DNA of 64,000 bases from RAM1 sp041905405. Its GTDB lineage: Bacteria > Pseudomonadota > Gammaproteobacteria > Burkholderiales > Burkholderiaceae_C. Positions 52,176 to 60,849 of the stretch are shown here, in pieces. The stretch is taken from positions 1 through 64,000 of the forward strand of contig JAYRLC010000012.1 in the NCBI GenBank assembly GCA_041905405.1, in the 5' to 3' direction. The notes beneath the pieces are model-generated. The model was not told where the DNA came from. It did not search any database and saw nothing but the letters and a program-made list of their open reading frames with translations. Position numbers and translations under genes: made by a program. Positions within the stretch are counted from its first letter, which is position 1, and each line of letters opens with the position of its first letter.

Positions 52176-52472
52176 TCAACGAGCCCGCCAAAACCCCGGC
52201 CGCCTGCGCTGATGTGCCACAGCCAGGACGATGGCCTTGGACCCGTCGATCTCATAGAAGACCGTATACGGGAAGTGCCTGAGGTGGTAACTATGGATCC
52301 CCTCACTGTCTTTAGACCATCTGTCAGCCGTTTGAGCCAATCCGTCATTCGCTTGCAGCGCTTCGGCCCGAAAAGCGTCGGCAGCCAGCGGCGATCTGTC
52401 GAAATACCAGCGGTAAGCGCCGCGAAGATCATCCTCCGCGTCCGGAAGGACGACCGGAGAAAACACGGTCAC
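52176..52472 (-). CDS. RelE/ParE-family toxin
   Basis: 98 residues from GTG 52472, which overlaps the antitoxin stop as GTGA. ParE fold: LPDAEDDLRGAYRWYFDRSP, then YHLRHFPYTVFYEIDGSKAI and the closing VLAVAHQRRRPGFW typical of the family that accompanies addiction-module antitoxins. RelE/ParE members cleave mRNA or inhibit gyrase; which applies here is unclear. A longer GTG start (52505) is possible but would overlap the antitoxin by 37 bp. Confidence 0.85.
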   Translation of the reverse strand: MTVFSPVVLPDAEDDLRGAYRWYFDRSPLAADAFRAEALQANDGLAQTADRWSKDSEGIHSYHLRHFPYTVFYEIDGSKAIVLAVAHQRRRPGFWRAR

Positions 52473-52693
52473 AGGGACGAAATTCGTTGCCGGGCTTCGG
52501 CCCACGGCACAGCCTGTACCGTGCCCGCGCGCATCGCATCACGACGGCGCCTGATCTCGGCACGCCAGGCGTCGGAGATGCCCGCGTCTTCGGCACTCTC
52601 CAGGCTGTCCAGCAACGCGACAGCAACGGCCGAGCGCTCGGCCGGCGGCAGTGCCAACACCTCGTCAAGTACGTGATCAACCCGCGCATTCAT
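52469..52693 (-). CDS. Addiction-module antitoxin component (PF09720-like)
   Basis: 74 residues: MNARVDHVLDEVLALPPAER, a helix with VAVALLDSLES, and AWRAEIRRRRDAMRAGTVQA. The form ALPPAERxxVAxxLLDSL and a C-terminal W/E-rich segment (VPWAEARQRI) are diagnostic of the putative addiction module component family. It overlaps the ParE-like toxin by 4 bp and is preceded by a perfect palindrome at its start, fitting autoregulation. Confidence 0.85.
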   Translation of the reverse strand: MNARVDHVLDEVLALPPAERSAVAVALLDSLESAEDAGISDAWRAEIRRRRDAMRAGTVQAVPWAEARQRISSL

Positions 52694-52696
52694 ACA

Positions 52697-52715
52697 GTTC
52701 AGTCTAGCACTGAAC
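52697..52715. promoter_or_regulatory. Palindromic operator of the parE-type operon
   Basis: GTTCAGT-CTAGC-ACTGAAC is a perfect inverted repeat with 7-bp arms ending three bases upstream of the antitoxin ATG (52693). Its position suits autoregulation by the toxin-antitoxin complex. Confidence 0.7.
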
Positions 52716-52731
52716 CCTTGAATGCCGGTAC

Positions 52732-54072
52732 TCAGGAAGCGCCTGAACCCCGTGCCCTGGACGCCAACCACACCAGCACCAGCACCGGCAGCCCCAGCAG
52801 CGCCGTCGCGTTGAAGAAGTCCACGTACCCGTACGCGTCCACGAACCTGCCCGAGAAGCCCGCCAGCCACTTCGGAAGCAGCAGCATCATCGAGCTGAAC
52901 AGCGCGTACTGCGTGGCCGAATAGCTCACGTTCGTGAGCGACGACAGGTAGGCGATGAATGCCGCCGACGCGATGCCCGACGACAGGTTGTCGGCCGACA
53001 CCACGAAGATCAGCGCCTGCACGTCGTGGCCGCGGCCGGCCAGCCAGGCGAACAGCAGGTTGGTGGCCGCGCTCAGGATCGCGCCCAGCATCAGCACGCG
53101 CATCACGCCCAGCCGCATGGACAGCGCGCCGCCCACGAACGCGCCCACCAGGGTCATGATCACGCCGTAGATTTTGGTCACGGCGGCGACCTCGTCCTTG
53201 GTGTAGCCCATGTCCACGTAAAACGGGTTGGCCATGATGCCCATCACCACGTCGCTGATGCGGTACACCGCGATCAGCGCCAGGATCAGCACGGCCTGCC
53301 ATTGGTAGCGCCGAAAGAAATCCGCGAACGGCTCGATCAGCGCGCCCTGCAGCCATTCGGCCGCGTTGCGCGCGGGCGGCAGCTCGCGCCGCGCGGGCTC
53401 GCGCGACAGCAGCACCGTCAGCACGCCCACCAGCATGGATGCGGCCATGACCAAGTACGCGGTCTGCCACGCGGCGTGCTGGTAGTTGCCGGCCGTGGCA
53501 GTCTCGGCCCGCGCCGCGATCCACAGCACCCCCGCGCCCGCCCAGATCATGGCCAGCCGGTAGCCCGTCTGGTAGGTGGCGGCCAGCGCCGCCTGGCGCT
53601 GCGTGTCGGCTGACTCGATCCGATAGGCGTCCAGCGCAATGTCCTGCGTGGCCGAACCAAACGCCACGGCCAGCGCGCACCACACGATGGGACCCAGCGC
53701 ATCGCGCGGGTCGGCCAGCGCCATGCCCACCAGGCCCGCCATGATGGCGAACTGCGACAGCAGCAGCCAGCCGCGCCGCCGGCCCAGCGTGCGGGTCAGC
53801 CCCGGCAGCGGCAGCCGGTCCACCAGCGGCGCCCAGCACCACTTGAAGCCGTAGGCCAGCCCCACCCAGCTGAGGTAGCCGATGGTCGTGCGATCAATGC
53901 CCGCCTCGCGCAGGCGAAAGCTCAGCGTGCCCAGCACCAGCAGCAGCGGCAACCCTGCGGAAAAACCCAGCGCCAGCATGCGCAGCGTGGCCGGCTCCAG
54001 GTACACGCGCAGGGTCTCGGTCCAGGAAGGACGCGGCGCGGCGGAAGCAGGGGAGGGGATTTCGTCTGACAT
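52732..54072 (-). CDS. ampG: AmpG-family muropeptide MFS permease
   Basis: 446-residue MFS transporter with about twelve helices. AmpG blocks: MLALGFSAGLPLLLVLGTLS, LREAGIDRTTIGYLSWVGLA, YGFKWCWAPLVDRLPLPGL, QDIALDAYRIE and MANPFYVDMGYTKDEVAAV. It imports GlcNAc-anhydromuropeptides for peptidoglycan recycling and can feed AmpC induction. It is divergent from the M48 protease gene, with only 34 bp between starts. Confidence 0.93.
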   Translation of the reverse strand: MSDEIPSPASAAPRPSWTETLRVYLEPATLRMLALGFSAGLPLLLVLGTLSFRLREAGIDRTTIGYLSWVGLAYGFKWCWAPLVDRLPLPGLTRTLGRRRGWLLLSQFAIMAGLVGMALADPRDALGPIVWCALAVAFGSATQDIALDAYRIESADTQRQAALAATYQTGYRLAMIWAGAGVLWIAARAETATAGNYQHAAWQTAYLVMAASMLVGVLTVLLSREPARRELPPARNAAEWLQGALIEPFADFFRRYQWQAVLILALIAVYRISDVVMGIMANPFYVDMGYTKDEVAAVTKIYGVIMTLVGAFVGGALSMRLGVMRVLMLGAILSAATNLLFAWLAGRGHDVQALIFVVSADNLSSGIASAAFIAYLSSLTNVSYSATQYALFSSMMLLLPKWLAGFSGRFVDAYGYVDFFNATALLGLPVLVLVWLASRARGSGAS

Positions 54073-54106
54073 GAAAACGGTTACTTCTGTTTATTATTGC
54101 CCCACT

Positions 54107-54940
54107 ATGTGCACGCTCTGCATGACCAAACAATCTGCCTGGTCCGGCCGCCGGGGTTTCCTGCTGGCCGCGGGGGCCGCGGCGCTGGAGCCTGCCATCG
54201 CGCAGGTGAACGTGGGCGAGGCGTCGCGCCTGCGCACGCTGGTGCCGGCGGGCGAGCTGGAGACGGCCGCCAACCAGCAGTACGCACAGATGATGGCGCA
54301 GGCGCGCGCCCAGCGCGCCCTGGCCCCTGACAACCACCCCCAGCTGCAGCGCCTACGCGCCATCAGCAGCCGCCTGATCCCGCTCGCGCCCAAGTGGAAC
54401 GACCGCGCCAGGGACTGGAAATGGGAGGTCAACCTGATCGGCAGCAAGCAGATCAACGCCTTCTGCATGCCCGGCGGCAAGATCGCCTTCTACACCGGCA
54501 TCCTGGACCAGCTCAAGCTGACCGACGATGAGGCCGCCATGATCATGGGCCACGAAATGGCCCACGCGCTGCGCGAACATGCGCGCTCGCGCATCGCCAA
54601 GACACAAGGCACGGGCGCGCTGCTGTCCATCGGCGCGCAGCTGCTGGGTCTGGGGCAGCTGGGCGATGTGGCGGCCAATATCGGCACACAGCTCATCACG
54701 CTCAAGTTCAGTCGCACCGACGAGACCGAGGCCGACCTGGTCGGCCTGGAGCTGGCCGCGCGCGGGGGCTTCAACCCCGACGCATCGGTGAGCCTGTGGC
54801 AGAAGATGGGCCAGGCCAGCGGCGGCGCGGGCGGCCCGGGGTTCTTGTCCACCCACCCCACGGGGCCGGACCGCATCCGCGAGCTGCAGGCCAACGTGCC
54901 CAAGGTGCGCGGGCTGTACGAGCAGGCGCGCCGGGGCTGA
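54107..54940 (+). CDS. M48-family metalloprotease, exported
   Basis: 277 residues from ATG 54107 (ATG 54122 is an alternative). A twin-arginine-type signal SGRRGFLLAAGAAAL leads to the periplasm. The zinc motif is His149-Glu150-x-x-His153 (MGHEMAHALREHA), with the third ligand Glu in EADLVGLELAARGGF. The C-terminal region has FLSTHPTGPDRIRELQANVP, typical of LoiP/YcaL/BepA-like proteases involved in outer-membrane quality control. The short divergent promoter with ampG suggests cell-envelope co-regulation. Confidence 0.88.
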   Translation: MCTLCMTKQSAWSGRRGFLLAAGAAALEPAIAQVNVGEASRLRTLVPAGELETAANQQYAQMMAQARAQRALAPDNHPQLQRLRAISSRLIPLAPKWNDRARDWKWEVNLIGSKQINAFCMPGGKIAFYTGILDQLKLTDDEAAMIMGHEMAHALREHARSRIAKTQGTGALLSIGAQLLGLGQLGDVAANIGTQLITLKFSRTDETEADLVGLELAARGGFNPDASVSLWQKMGQASGGAGGPGFLSTHPTGPDRIRELQANVPKVRGLYEQARRG

Positions 54941-54954
54941 GCGCCACCGGGCTG

Positions 54955-56196
54955 CTACAGCAGCCGCTGCGGCGCGTAGGGCGCCGGGTCCACCACCGGC
55001 GGTTCGCCGCTGATCATCTCGGCCAGTAGCCGCCCGCTGACCGGCCCCAGCGTAAATCCCTGGTGCCCATGACCAAAGTTGAACCACAGGCCGGGGCGCC
55101 CCGGCGCGGCGCCGATCACGGGCTTCATGTCGGGCGTACAGGGCCGGGCGCCGCGCCAGGGCTCGGACTCCACCGGCTGCGGCAGGTCCAGCAGCTCGCG
55201 CGCCGACTGTTCGGCGCGCGCGAGCTGCCAGGGCGTGGACGGCGCGTCGCGGTGCGTCAGCTCGGCGCCGGTGGTGATGCGCACGCCGCGCTTCATGGGC
55301 GCGATGACCAGGCCCCGGTCGGCGTCCAGCAGCGCCAGCCGCGGGGCTGCGCCGCCGGTGTAGTGCCGGTGGTAGCCGCGCTTGACGAACAGCGGCATCC
55401 GCAGGCCCAGCGGCGCCAGCAGCGTATCGGCCCACGGGCCGAGCGCGATGACGGCATGGGCCGCTTCGTGCGGGCCTTCGTCTGTCTGCACCGACCAGCC
55501 GGCGCCGCGCGGCTGCAGCGTGCGGGCATCGCCGCGCACCACACGGCCGCCCACCTGCACCAGATGCGTGGCGTAGCGGGCCACCAGCTCGCCGGGGTCG
55601 CTGACGCTCCAGGGGTCCGTCCAGTGGATGGCGCCGGCCAGCTGCCGGCGCAGCGCGGGCTCGGCGGCGGCCAGTGCGTGGCCGTCCTGCGCTGCAAAGG
55701 CCACGCCGTACTCGCGCGCCCAGCGCTGCGCCGTGCCCAGCGCCGCGTCCAGGCTGGCGGGCGCGCGAAACACCGCGCGGTAGCCCTCGCGGCGCACCAG
55801 ATCGTCCGCGCCGGCCGCGTCGATCAGGCGCTGGTGTTCGACCGTGGCATGCGCCGTGAGCAGTGCATAGGCACGGGCGATGGCCGGGTAGTGCGCCGGG
55901 CCCGAATGCAGCCAGTAGCGCCACAGCCCGCCGGCCAGGGCGGGCAGGGCCGCCAGGTGATAGTTCACATCGGCGCCGCGCTTGAGCGCCGCGCGCAGCA
56001 GCGACGCCGCGTCACGCGGAAAGGCATAGGGCTCCACGGCTTCGCGCTGGATGATGCCGGCGTTGCCGTACGAAGTCTCCTGTCCCGGTTCGCGCCGGTC
56101 CACCAGCGTCACGCTGTGCCCGCGTAACGCCAGATGCAGCGCCGTGCAGGTGCCCACCATGCCGGCGCCCAGCACCAGGGCGGTGGTGCGCGTCAC
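54955..56196 (-). CDS. DadA-like FAD-dependent D-amino acid oxidoreductase
   Basis: 413 residues from GTG 56196, overlapping the upstream hydrolase stop as GTGA. Dinucleotide motif LVLGAGMVGTCTALHLALRG (Gly10, Gly12, Gly15), followed by VTLVDRREPGQETSYGNAG, which is typical of DadA. The C-terminal FAD contact is FNFGHGHQGFTLGPVSGRLL. DadA enzymes oxidatively deaminate D-amino acids at the membrane. Substrate is uncertain: the group also includes hydroxyproline and glycine oxidases. Confidence 0.87.
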   Translation of the reverse strand: MTRTTALVLGAGMVGTCTALHLALRGHSVTLVDRREPGQETSYGNAGIIQREAVEPYAFPRDAASLLRAALKRGADVNYHLAALPALAGGLWRYWLHSGPAHYPAIARAYALLTAHATVEHQRLIDAAGADDLVRREGYRAVFRAPASLDAALGTAQRWAREYGVAFAAQDGHALAAAEPALRRQLAGAIHWTDPWSVSDPGELVARYATHLVQVGGRVVRGDARTLQPRGAGWSVQTDEGPHEAAHAVIALGPWADTLLAPLGLRMPLFVKRGYHRHYTGGAAPRLALLDADRGLVIAPMKRGVRITTGAELTHRDAPSTPWQLARAEQSARELLDLPQPVESEPWRGARPCTPDMKPVIGAAPGRPGLWFNFGHGHQGFTLGPVSGRLLAEMISGEPPVVDPAPYAPQRLL

Positions 56197-56834
56197 GCCG
56201 CGCCGCCCACGTAGGGGTTGCTGCGCCGCTCGCGCCCGAACGTGCTCTCGGGCCCGTGGCCGGGGATGAACACCGTGTCGTCGCCCATGGGCCACAGGCG
56301 CTGGGCAATGCTGTCCAGCAACTGCTGGTGGTTGCCGCCGGGGAAATCCGTGCGGCCGATGCTGCCGGCAAACAGCACGTCGCCCACGAACGCGCGCTTG
56401 ATCTCGGGCGAATGGAACACCACATGCCCCGGCGTGTGGCCGGGGCAGTGGCGCACGTGCAGCACATGGCCCGCGAGCGACACCGTGTCGCCGTCATCGA
56501 GCCAGCGCGTGGGCGTGAAGGATTCAGCCGGCGGAAAGCCGAACATCGCGCCCTGCTGCGGCAGCCCGTCGATCCAGAACTGGTCGCCGGGGTGCGGGCC
56601 GATGATGGGCAGCTGCAGGCGCCGCGCCAGCTCGGCCGTGCCGCCCGCGTGGTCGATGTGGGCGTGGGTGAGCCATATCTGTTCGAGCGCAAGGCCCAGG
56701 CGGTCCACCTCGGCCAGCAGCGTGTCCAGATCGCCGCCGGGGTCGATCACGGCGGCCTGCTTGGTGGCGTCGTCCCAGACCAGGGAGCAGTTCTGCTGGA
56801 AGGGGGTGACGGGGATGGTGAGGTAGTGGAGCAT
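56193..56834 (-). CDS. Metallo-beta-lactamase-fold hydrolase (GloB-like)
   Basis: 213 residues. Metal motif THAHIDHAGG (His57, His59, Asp61, His62), then CPGHTPGHVVFHS, FVGDVLFAGSIGRTDFPGG with the bridging Asp, and FIPGHGPESTFGRER with the last His. It is of the glyoxalase II-like YcbL group, shorter than classical GloB (about 250) because the C-terminal substrate domain is missing. It shares a 4-bp overlap with the downstream DadA-like gene. Confidence 0.9.
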   Translation of the reverse strand: MLHYLTIPVTPFQQNCSLVWDDATKQAAVIDPGGDLDTLLAEVDRLGLALEQIWLTHAHIDHAGGTAELARRLQLPIIGPHPGDQFWIDGLPQQGAMFGFPPAESFTPTRWLDDGDTVSLAGHVLHVRHCPGHTPGHVVFHSPEIKRAFVGDVLFAGSIGRTDFPGGNHQQLLDSIAQRLWPMGDDTVFIPGHGPESTFGRERRSNPYVGGAA

Positions 56835-57052
56835 GCGGGGATTTTGGCAGTGGTTGTTGTGAGCAACGTGTCAGGTGGCTCGGCTAAGTGCGGGGTGGAT
56901 GTGACACCCAAACAATCGCGGTGAAAGTCACCAGCGGCGGCCGTACCCTTGGCGAGAGGGGGGCCAGCTGTGATATAGCTGTTGGTGCGCGTGGTGGCGT
57001 CCCGTAGGGAACGATCGAATCGACAATATCATGTGAGTCATGGAGGGGAAAA

Positions 57053-58648
57053 ATGGTCGACGCTGAGCCGAGAAAGGCACCGGAGCGATACATCAAGAAG
57101 ATCATTCTCTCGAATTTCAAGAAGTTCGAGAGGCTCGAACTCGAGTTCGAGCCGGACCTCAACGTGCTTTTGGGCGAGAACGAAGCAGGCAAGAGTACCT
57201 TGCTGCAGGCCATGGACCTTGCCATGAGCGGCAGCCGCAGCAAGGTTGAGACGCTAGGGGTTGAATCCCTCATGAATAAGGCTGCTGTAGAAAGGTTCTT
57301 TAGGGGTGAGAGGCGCCCGGCAGACCTTCCGCAGCTCTTCGTCGAGATCTACCTGTCGGACCTAAAAGAGTGGGAGGCCCACGGACGAACCAACTCGCTT
57401 AACGAGGACGCATTCGGCCTGAGGTTATGGTGCGGGCCCAGCGAGGCCTACCCCGACGACATTACGCAAGTTTTGAGCGAGCCCGGCGACAACGTTCCAT
57501 TTGAGTTTTACGCAATCAAATTTCAGACCTTCGGCGACCAACCATATGGCGGCCTACGGAGGTACATTGACCAGCTATTGATTGATAGCGCTTTGATCAA
57601 CACTGAGTTTGCCCACCGTGAATACACGCGGAAGCTCTATCAAGCAAACTCTACACCGAGCGAGCGCGGCAGACACCAGAACAAGTACAGGACAGCCAAG
57701 AGGGATTTCTGGGACACACATCTGGACGATATCAATTCACGCGTTGACGTGAAGTTCTGGCTCCGAAGCTCAAGTAAGGCAAGCCTTGAAAACGACCTGC
57801 TCATAGTCTCTGACGGAATCCCAGTCGAGAGCAAAGGGCGCGGACAGCAAAGCCTGATTAAAACAACATTCGCCTTGCAACGCGGGCGCGGAAAGCACGG
57901 CATAGATGTCTTGATGCTGGAAGAGCCGGAAAACCACTTAAGTCACGGGCACATGCGAAAGCTTGTCGACGACATTGCAGGTAGTGGGGAGAAGCAGGTT
58001 TTCGTTGCCACCCACAGCAGCCTAATCTGCTCGCGGCTTGGATTGCGTAAAGCGATTCTGTTGGACCAGGACGGCAAGGCCAGCGCGAGGCTCTCGAAGC
58101 TCAGTCCAACCACCGCGGCCTTCTTTGCCAAAGCGCCTCACCATCACTTGCTCGAATACGCGATGTCCCGTCGAGTTATCTTGGTGGAAGGCGACGCCGA
58201 ATACATGCTCATCGAAGGCTTCTATCGGAATTGCGCTGGCTCCACTATGGAGCAAGACCATGTTCACGTGATCGCGGTTGGGGGGACCAGCTTCAAACGC
58301 TATTTGGAAGTAGCGCGCATCTTGGGGATTCGAACAGCTGTGGTGCGCGACAACGACGGAAACCATCAGCGAAACTGCGTCGAGAACTATCGGGAGGACC
58401 TTTGCGATAACGCTAAAGTCTTCGCCGATACCGATCCGAAGCGAAGGACCTTCGAGATCTGTATTTACGAGGACAACTCGGACCTCTGTGATCAGCTCTT
58501 TGGCCCGAAGCTGCGAACAAAGACGGTTCTTGAATACATGCTGGACAACAAGGCCGAGGTGGCACTCGCACTTGCAGATAAGGCTTCGCAGCTTAGACCC
58601 CCGCAATATATTCGGGAAGCGATCGAGTGGACAAGAAAGTCATACTAG
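57053..58648 (+). CDS. OLD-family ATPase/TOPRIM nuclease, GajA-like
   Basis: 531 residues. Walker A GENEAGKS (41-48) follows KKIILSNFKKFERLELEFEP. An ABC-signature-like GRGQQSLIK, Walker B VLMLEEPENHL and switch His in FVATHSSL complete the ATPase. The C-terminal TOPRIM has Glu379 (VILVEGDAEYMLI) and Asp433/Asp435 (VVRDNDGN). This is the class 2 OLD layout of GajA, the nicking endonuclease of the Gabija anti-phage system. Strong ribosome site TGGAGGGG before ATG 57053. Base composition is clearly lower in GC than the flanks, with many A/T-ending codons, which indicates transfer. It overlaps the helicase gene by 22 bp. Confidence 0.88.
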   Translation: MVDAEPRKAPERYIKKIILSNFKKFERLELEFEPDLNVLLGENEAGKSTLLQAMDLAMSGSRSKVETLGVESLMNKAAVERFFRGERRPADLPQLFVEIYLSDLKEWEAHGRTNSLNEDAFGLRLWCGPSEAYPDDITQVLSEPGDNVPFEFYAIKFQTFGDQPYGGLRRYIDQLLIDSALINTEFAHREYTRKLYQANSTPSERGRHQNKYRTAKRDFWDTHLDDINSRVDVKFWLRSSSKASLENDLLIVSDGIPVESKGRGQQSLIKTTFALQRGRGKHGIDVLMLEEPENHLSHGHMRKLVDDIAGSGEKQVFVATHSSLICSRLGLRKAILLDQDGKASARLSKLSPTTAAFFAKAPHHHLLEYAMSRRVILVEGDAEYMLIEGFYRNCAGSTMEQDHVHVIAVGGTSFKRYLEVARILGIRTAVVRDNDGNHQRNCVENYREDLCDNAKVFADTDPKRRTFEICIYEDNSDLCDQLFGPKLRTKTVLEYMLDNKAEVALALADKASQLRPPQYIREAIEWTRKSY

Positions 58649-59655
58649 CCGTTGCCGGCGCCGGCAAGACCACGGAAATTGTCGGGCGCATTGACGAGAA
58701 GCGACGCTTCCTGATCGTCACCTACACCCAGGAGAATCTTCTCAATCTGCGCAGAAAGATTGAGGCGAAGTATGGGCGGGTACCGCCGAATGTGTGCGCT
58801 ATGACGTATTTCACCTTTTTGCACTCGTTCTGTCTGCGGCCGCTGGCGGGTTTAAAGCGAAGGTCGCGCGGCATCAATTTTAAAGATTCGCCGCCGCAAG
58901 GTAGGTTCACCGACCGCGAGTCGGGTTACTACGTGGACGGATCGCATCGAATCTATGTCAGCCGAGTGGCCAAAGCAGTGATGAAGCACTACCCTGAGGG
59001 TGTACTCAAGCGTGTTGAGCGTTTCTTCGACGTCGTGTGCGTAGACGAGGTACAAGACTTCGCGAGCCACGACTTCAACATGCTGCTGCACCTAGCCCGC
59101 GCGAAAGTGGAGTTGCTGCTGACAGGAGATTACCGACAGCACACCTACGACACCAGCCGGGATGGGTCTACGCGCAAAGGGTTGCACAAGGACTACTCAA
59201 AATATGTCAGCGAATTTCGGAAGGCCGGCTTTGTTGTCGATACCGAATCGCTGGCGCGGAGCCGCCGTTGTAGTCCGGCCGTTTGCGAGTTCATCTCGGA
59301 GAAACTCGGCATTCCCATCCAGACGCATTCCAATCGACTTGCACGCATCGTCACCGTTGAGAGCCAAGAAGAGGCCGACAGGCTACGCGCGCGGTCGGAT
59401 GTGGTGAAGCTGTTCTACAGCATGCATCGCCAGTATGGCTGTGCTTCTCAGAACTGGGGTGCGTCCAAGGGAGAGGATCATCACGACGAAATCTGTGTAG
59501 TTCTCAATGCGTCTACGCTGACGAAGTTCCGGAAAAACGCCCTCGCGGAACTCGCTCCGCAGACGCTAAATAGACTCTACGTAGCCCTATCGCGCTCGCG
59601 AGGCGATGTCCACTTAGTGCCCCACACACTAATAAAACCGTTGCTGACTGACTGA
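58627..59655 (+). CDS. Compact UvrD-like superfamily 1 helicase, GajB-like
   Basis: 342 residues from GTG 58627. SF1 motifs: Walker A VAGAGKTTEI (9-18), Q/Ia-like VTYTQENLLNLRRKI, Walker B DEVQD (140-144), motif III GDYRQ (167-171), motif V-like ASKGEDHHDEICVV (279-292) and motif VI RLYVALSRSRGDVH (316-329). It is much shorter than the about 490-residue GajB of Bacillus, apparently lacking most of the 2B insertion. Overlap with the OLD gene indicates one operon. Same low GC as its partner. By family it should interact with the OLD nuclease and respond to nucleotide or DNA states in phage infection. Confidence 0.85.
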   Translation: MDKKVILAVAGAGKTTEIVGRIDEKRRFLIVTYTQENLLNLRRKIEAKYGRVPPNVCAMTYFTFLHSFCLRPLAGLKRRSRGINFKDSPPQGRFTDRESGYYVDGSHRIYVSRVAKAVMKHYPEGVLKRVERFFDVVCVDEVQDFASHDFNMLLHLARAKVELLLTGDYRQHTYDTSRDGSTRKGLHKDYSKYVSEFRKAGFVVDTESLARSRRCSPAVCEFISEKLGIPIQTHSNRLARIVTVESQEEADRLRARSDVVKLFYSMHRQYGCASQNWGASKGEDHHDEICVVLNASTLTKFRKNALAELAPQTLNRLYVALSRSRGDVHLVPHTLIKPLLTD

Positions 59656-59686
59656 GCGCCCGAGCCTTCGCAGCCGCAGGCAGACT

Positions 59687-59725
59687 GGCGGGGTGGGAAT
59701 GGAGGTCGCTTCCGCCCCACCCGCC
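59687..59725. other. Hairpin between the defence genes and the hydrogenase remnant
   Basis: GGCGGGGTGGG (59687-59697) pairs with CCCCACCCGCC (59715-59725) with one bulge. It could slow transcription from either side, but no T tract follows, so terminator function is only possible. Confidence 0.3.
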
Positions 59726-60680
59726 TCAATGCACCGTACAAACCATACAAGGATCAAACGACCGCACGATGTGCTGCACCGCCACGCTGCCGCCCTGCGC
59801 CCCGTCGCGGTCCGCGTCCACCGGCGCGCCGACCAGGGCGGCTTCCAGCGCGCCGGGCGTGCCCTGGCGGTCGCGGGGTGAGAAGTTCCAGCTCGTGGGC
59901 GCGATGATCTGGTAGTTGGCGATGCGCCCGTTTTCGATGCGCACCCAGTGGCCCAGCGATCCGCGCGCGGCCTCGCTCAGGCCCGCGCCCTGCGCGTCGC
60001 GCGGCGCCGGGGCCGGCGCCGCATGGAACGGCGCGCGCGGTTCGATGGCCTGCAGCCAGCGTTCCATCAGCATCAGGATGCGCGCTATCTCCAGCAGTCG
60101 CGCCACCACGCGCGTGTACACGTTGCCGCCGCCGCTGTCTTTCAACAGGTCGCGCACCAGCGCATGGCCGTCCACCGCCTGGCGCGCCAGCGCGCCCACT
60201 TCCACCACGCGCCCGTCCAGGCGCGGCGCCTTGTTCCAGGTGTAGGCGCCGGGCTTGTCGGCGTCCACCAGCGTGCGGCCTTCGCGCGGGTGCAGCGGGC
60301 CGTCCGCGTCGGCCAGCCACGCATGGACGCTGTCTTCGGTGATGCCGTCCGGCCGCAGCGCCTCGCCCTGCGCCGCCTGCTGGTCGTACACCCCGCGCGC
60401 AAACGCATGCGCATCGTTGCCGCTGCCCTGTGCGTCCTGCAGGTAGGCGCCGTGGCTCAGGTACAGGCCCGGCCCGCGGCCCAAGTCCTGCAGCGCCAGG
60501 TCCTGCGCTATGTCCAGCCACAGCCGCAGGTCGCTCGCGGCCGCGCTGCCGCCGCCCTGGCCCCAGCGAGCCAGCGCGGCCTGGCTGTCCAGCGCGTCCA
60601 CCAGCCCGGCCGCGTCGGCCAGCGCGCGCGCCGCCGCGACCCATCGCGACACCGAGCAGATGCCGCAGATGCGCGGCGCC
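59726..60680 (-). pseudogene. Decayed regulatory NiFe-hydrogenase large subunit (HoxC/HupV type)
   Basis: Open frame of about 318 codons without a proper start. It opens inside the L1 motif (PRICGICSVSRWVAAARAL) at the junction near 60680 and ends DPCMVCTVH followed directly by the stop. The lack of a cleavable tail after the last His marks the H2-sensor class rather than an energy-producing hydrogenase. Compared with my recollection of HoxC (about 480 residues), the N-terminus is missing. About a hundred residues between AADAAG-like helix and VDALDSQAALARWG also seem deleted. The small subunit (hoxB/hupU) is absent. Ni ligands of the L2 motif remain, but the product is unlikely to function. 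Confidence 0.75.
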
Positions 60681-60849
60681 GCGCCTGGACATCCACATGG
60701 CGCGCGACGACGCGGCGGGCGTGGTGCGGGTGCGCTTCGAGGACAACGGCGCCGGCATCGCGCCCGAACACCTGGGCCGCCTGGCGGCGCCAACCGCGAC
60801 AGCGGCGCGTGCGTTACGCTGGCACTACCGCTGGCTGAGTCCCGCCTAG
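60679..60849 (+). pseudogene. Remnant of a histidine-kinase ATPase domain
   Basis: In one frame the segment reads PRLDIHMARDDAAGVV, then RVRFEDNGAGIAPEHLGRL, a HATPase_c N-to-G1 stretch. The expected F-box and G2 box are missing. Then in another frame DSGACVTLALPLAES gives the usual end of a kinase. So an internal deletion and frameshift have occurred. It starts exactly where the hydrogenase remnant ends, in the opposite orientation. Given that neighbour, it may derive from the H2-sensing kinase HoxJ/HupT; that identity is inference. Confidence 0.6.

Noticed and set aside
56884..57273. Minus-strand frame covering the promoter and 5' end of the OLD-family gene
   Set aside because: Considered as a small defence partner, but its Ser-rich translation is the complement of the conserved P-loop region and it has no ribosome site.
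57053..59655. Prophage or integrated plasmid
   Set aside because: No integrase, structural phage gene, tRNA or attachment repeat was seen around the two genes.
59726..60680. Functional energy-conserving uptake hydrogenase
   Set aside because: No small subunit, no start codon with homologous N-terminus, and the C-terminus is that of the sensor class.
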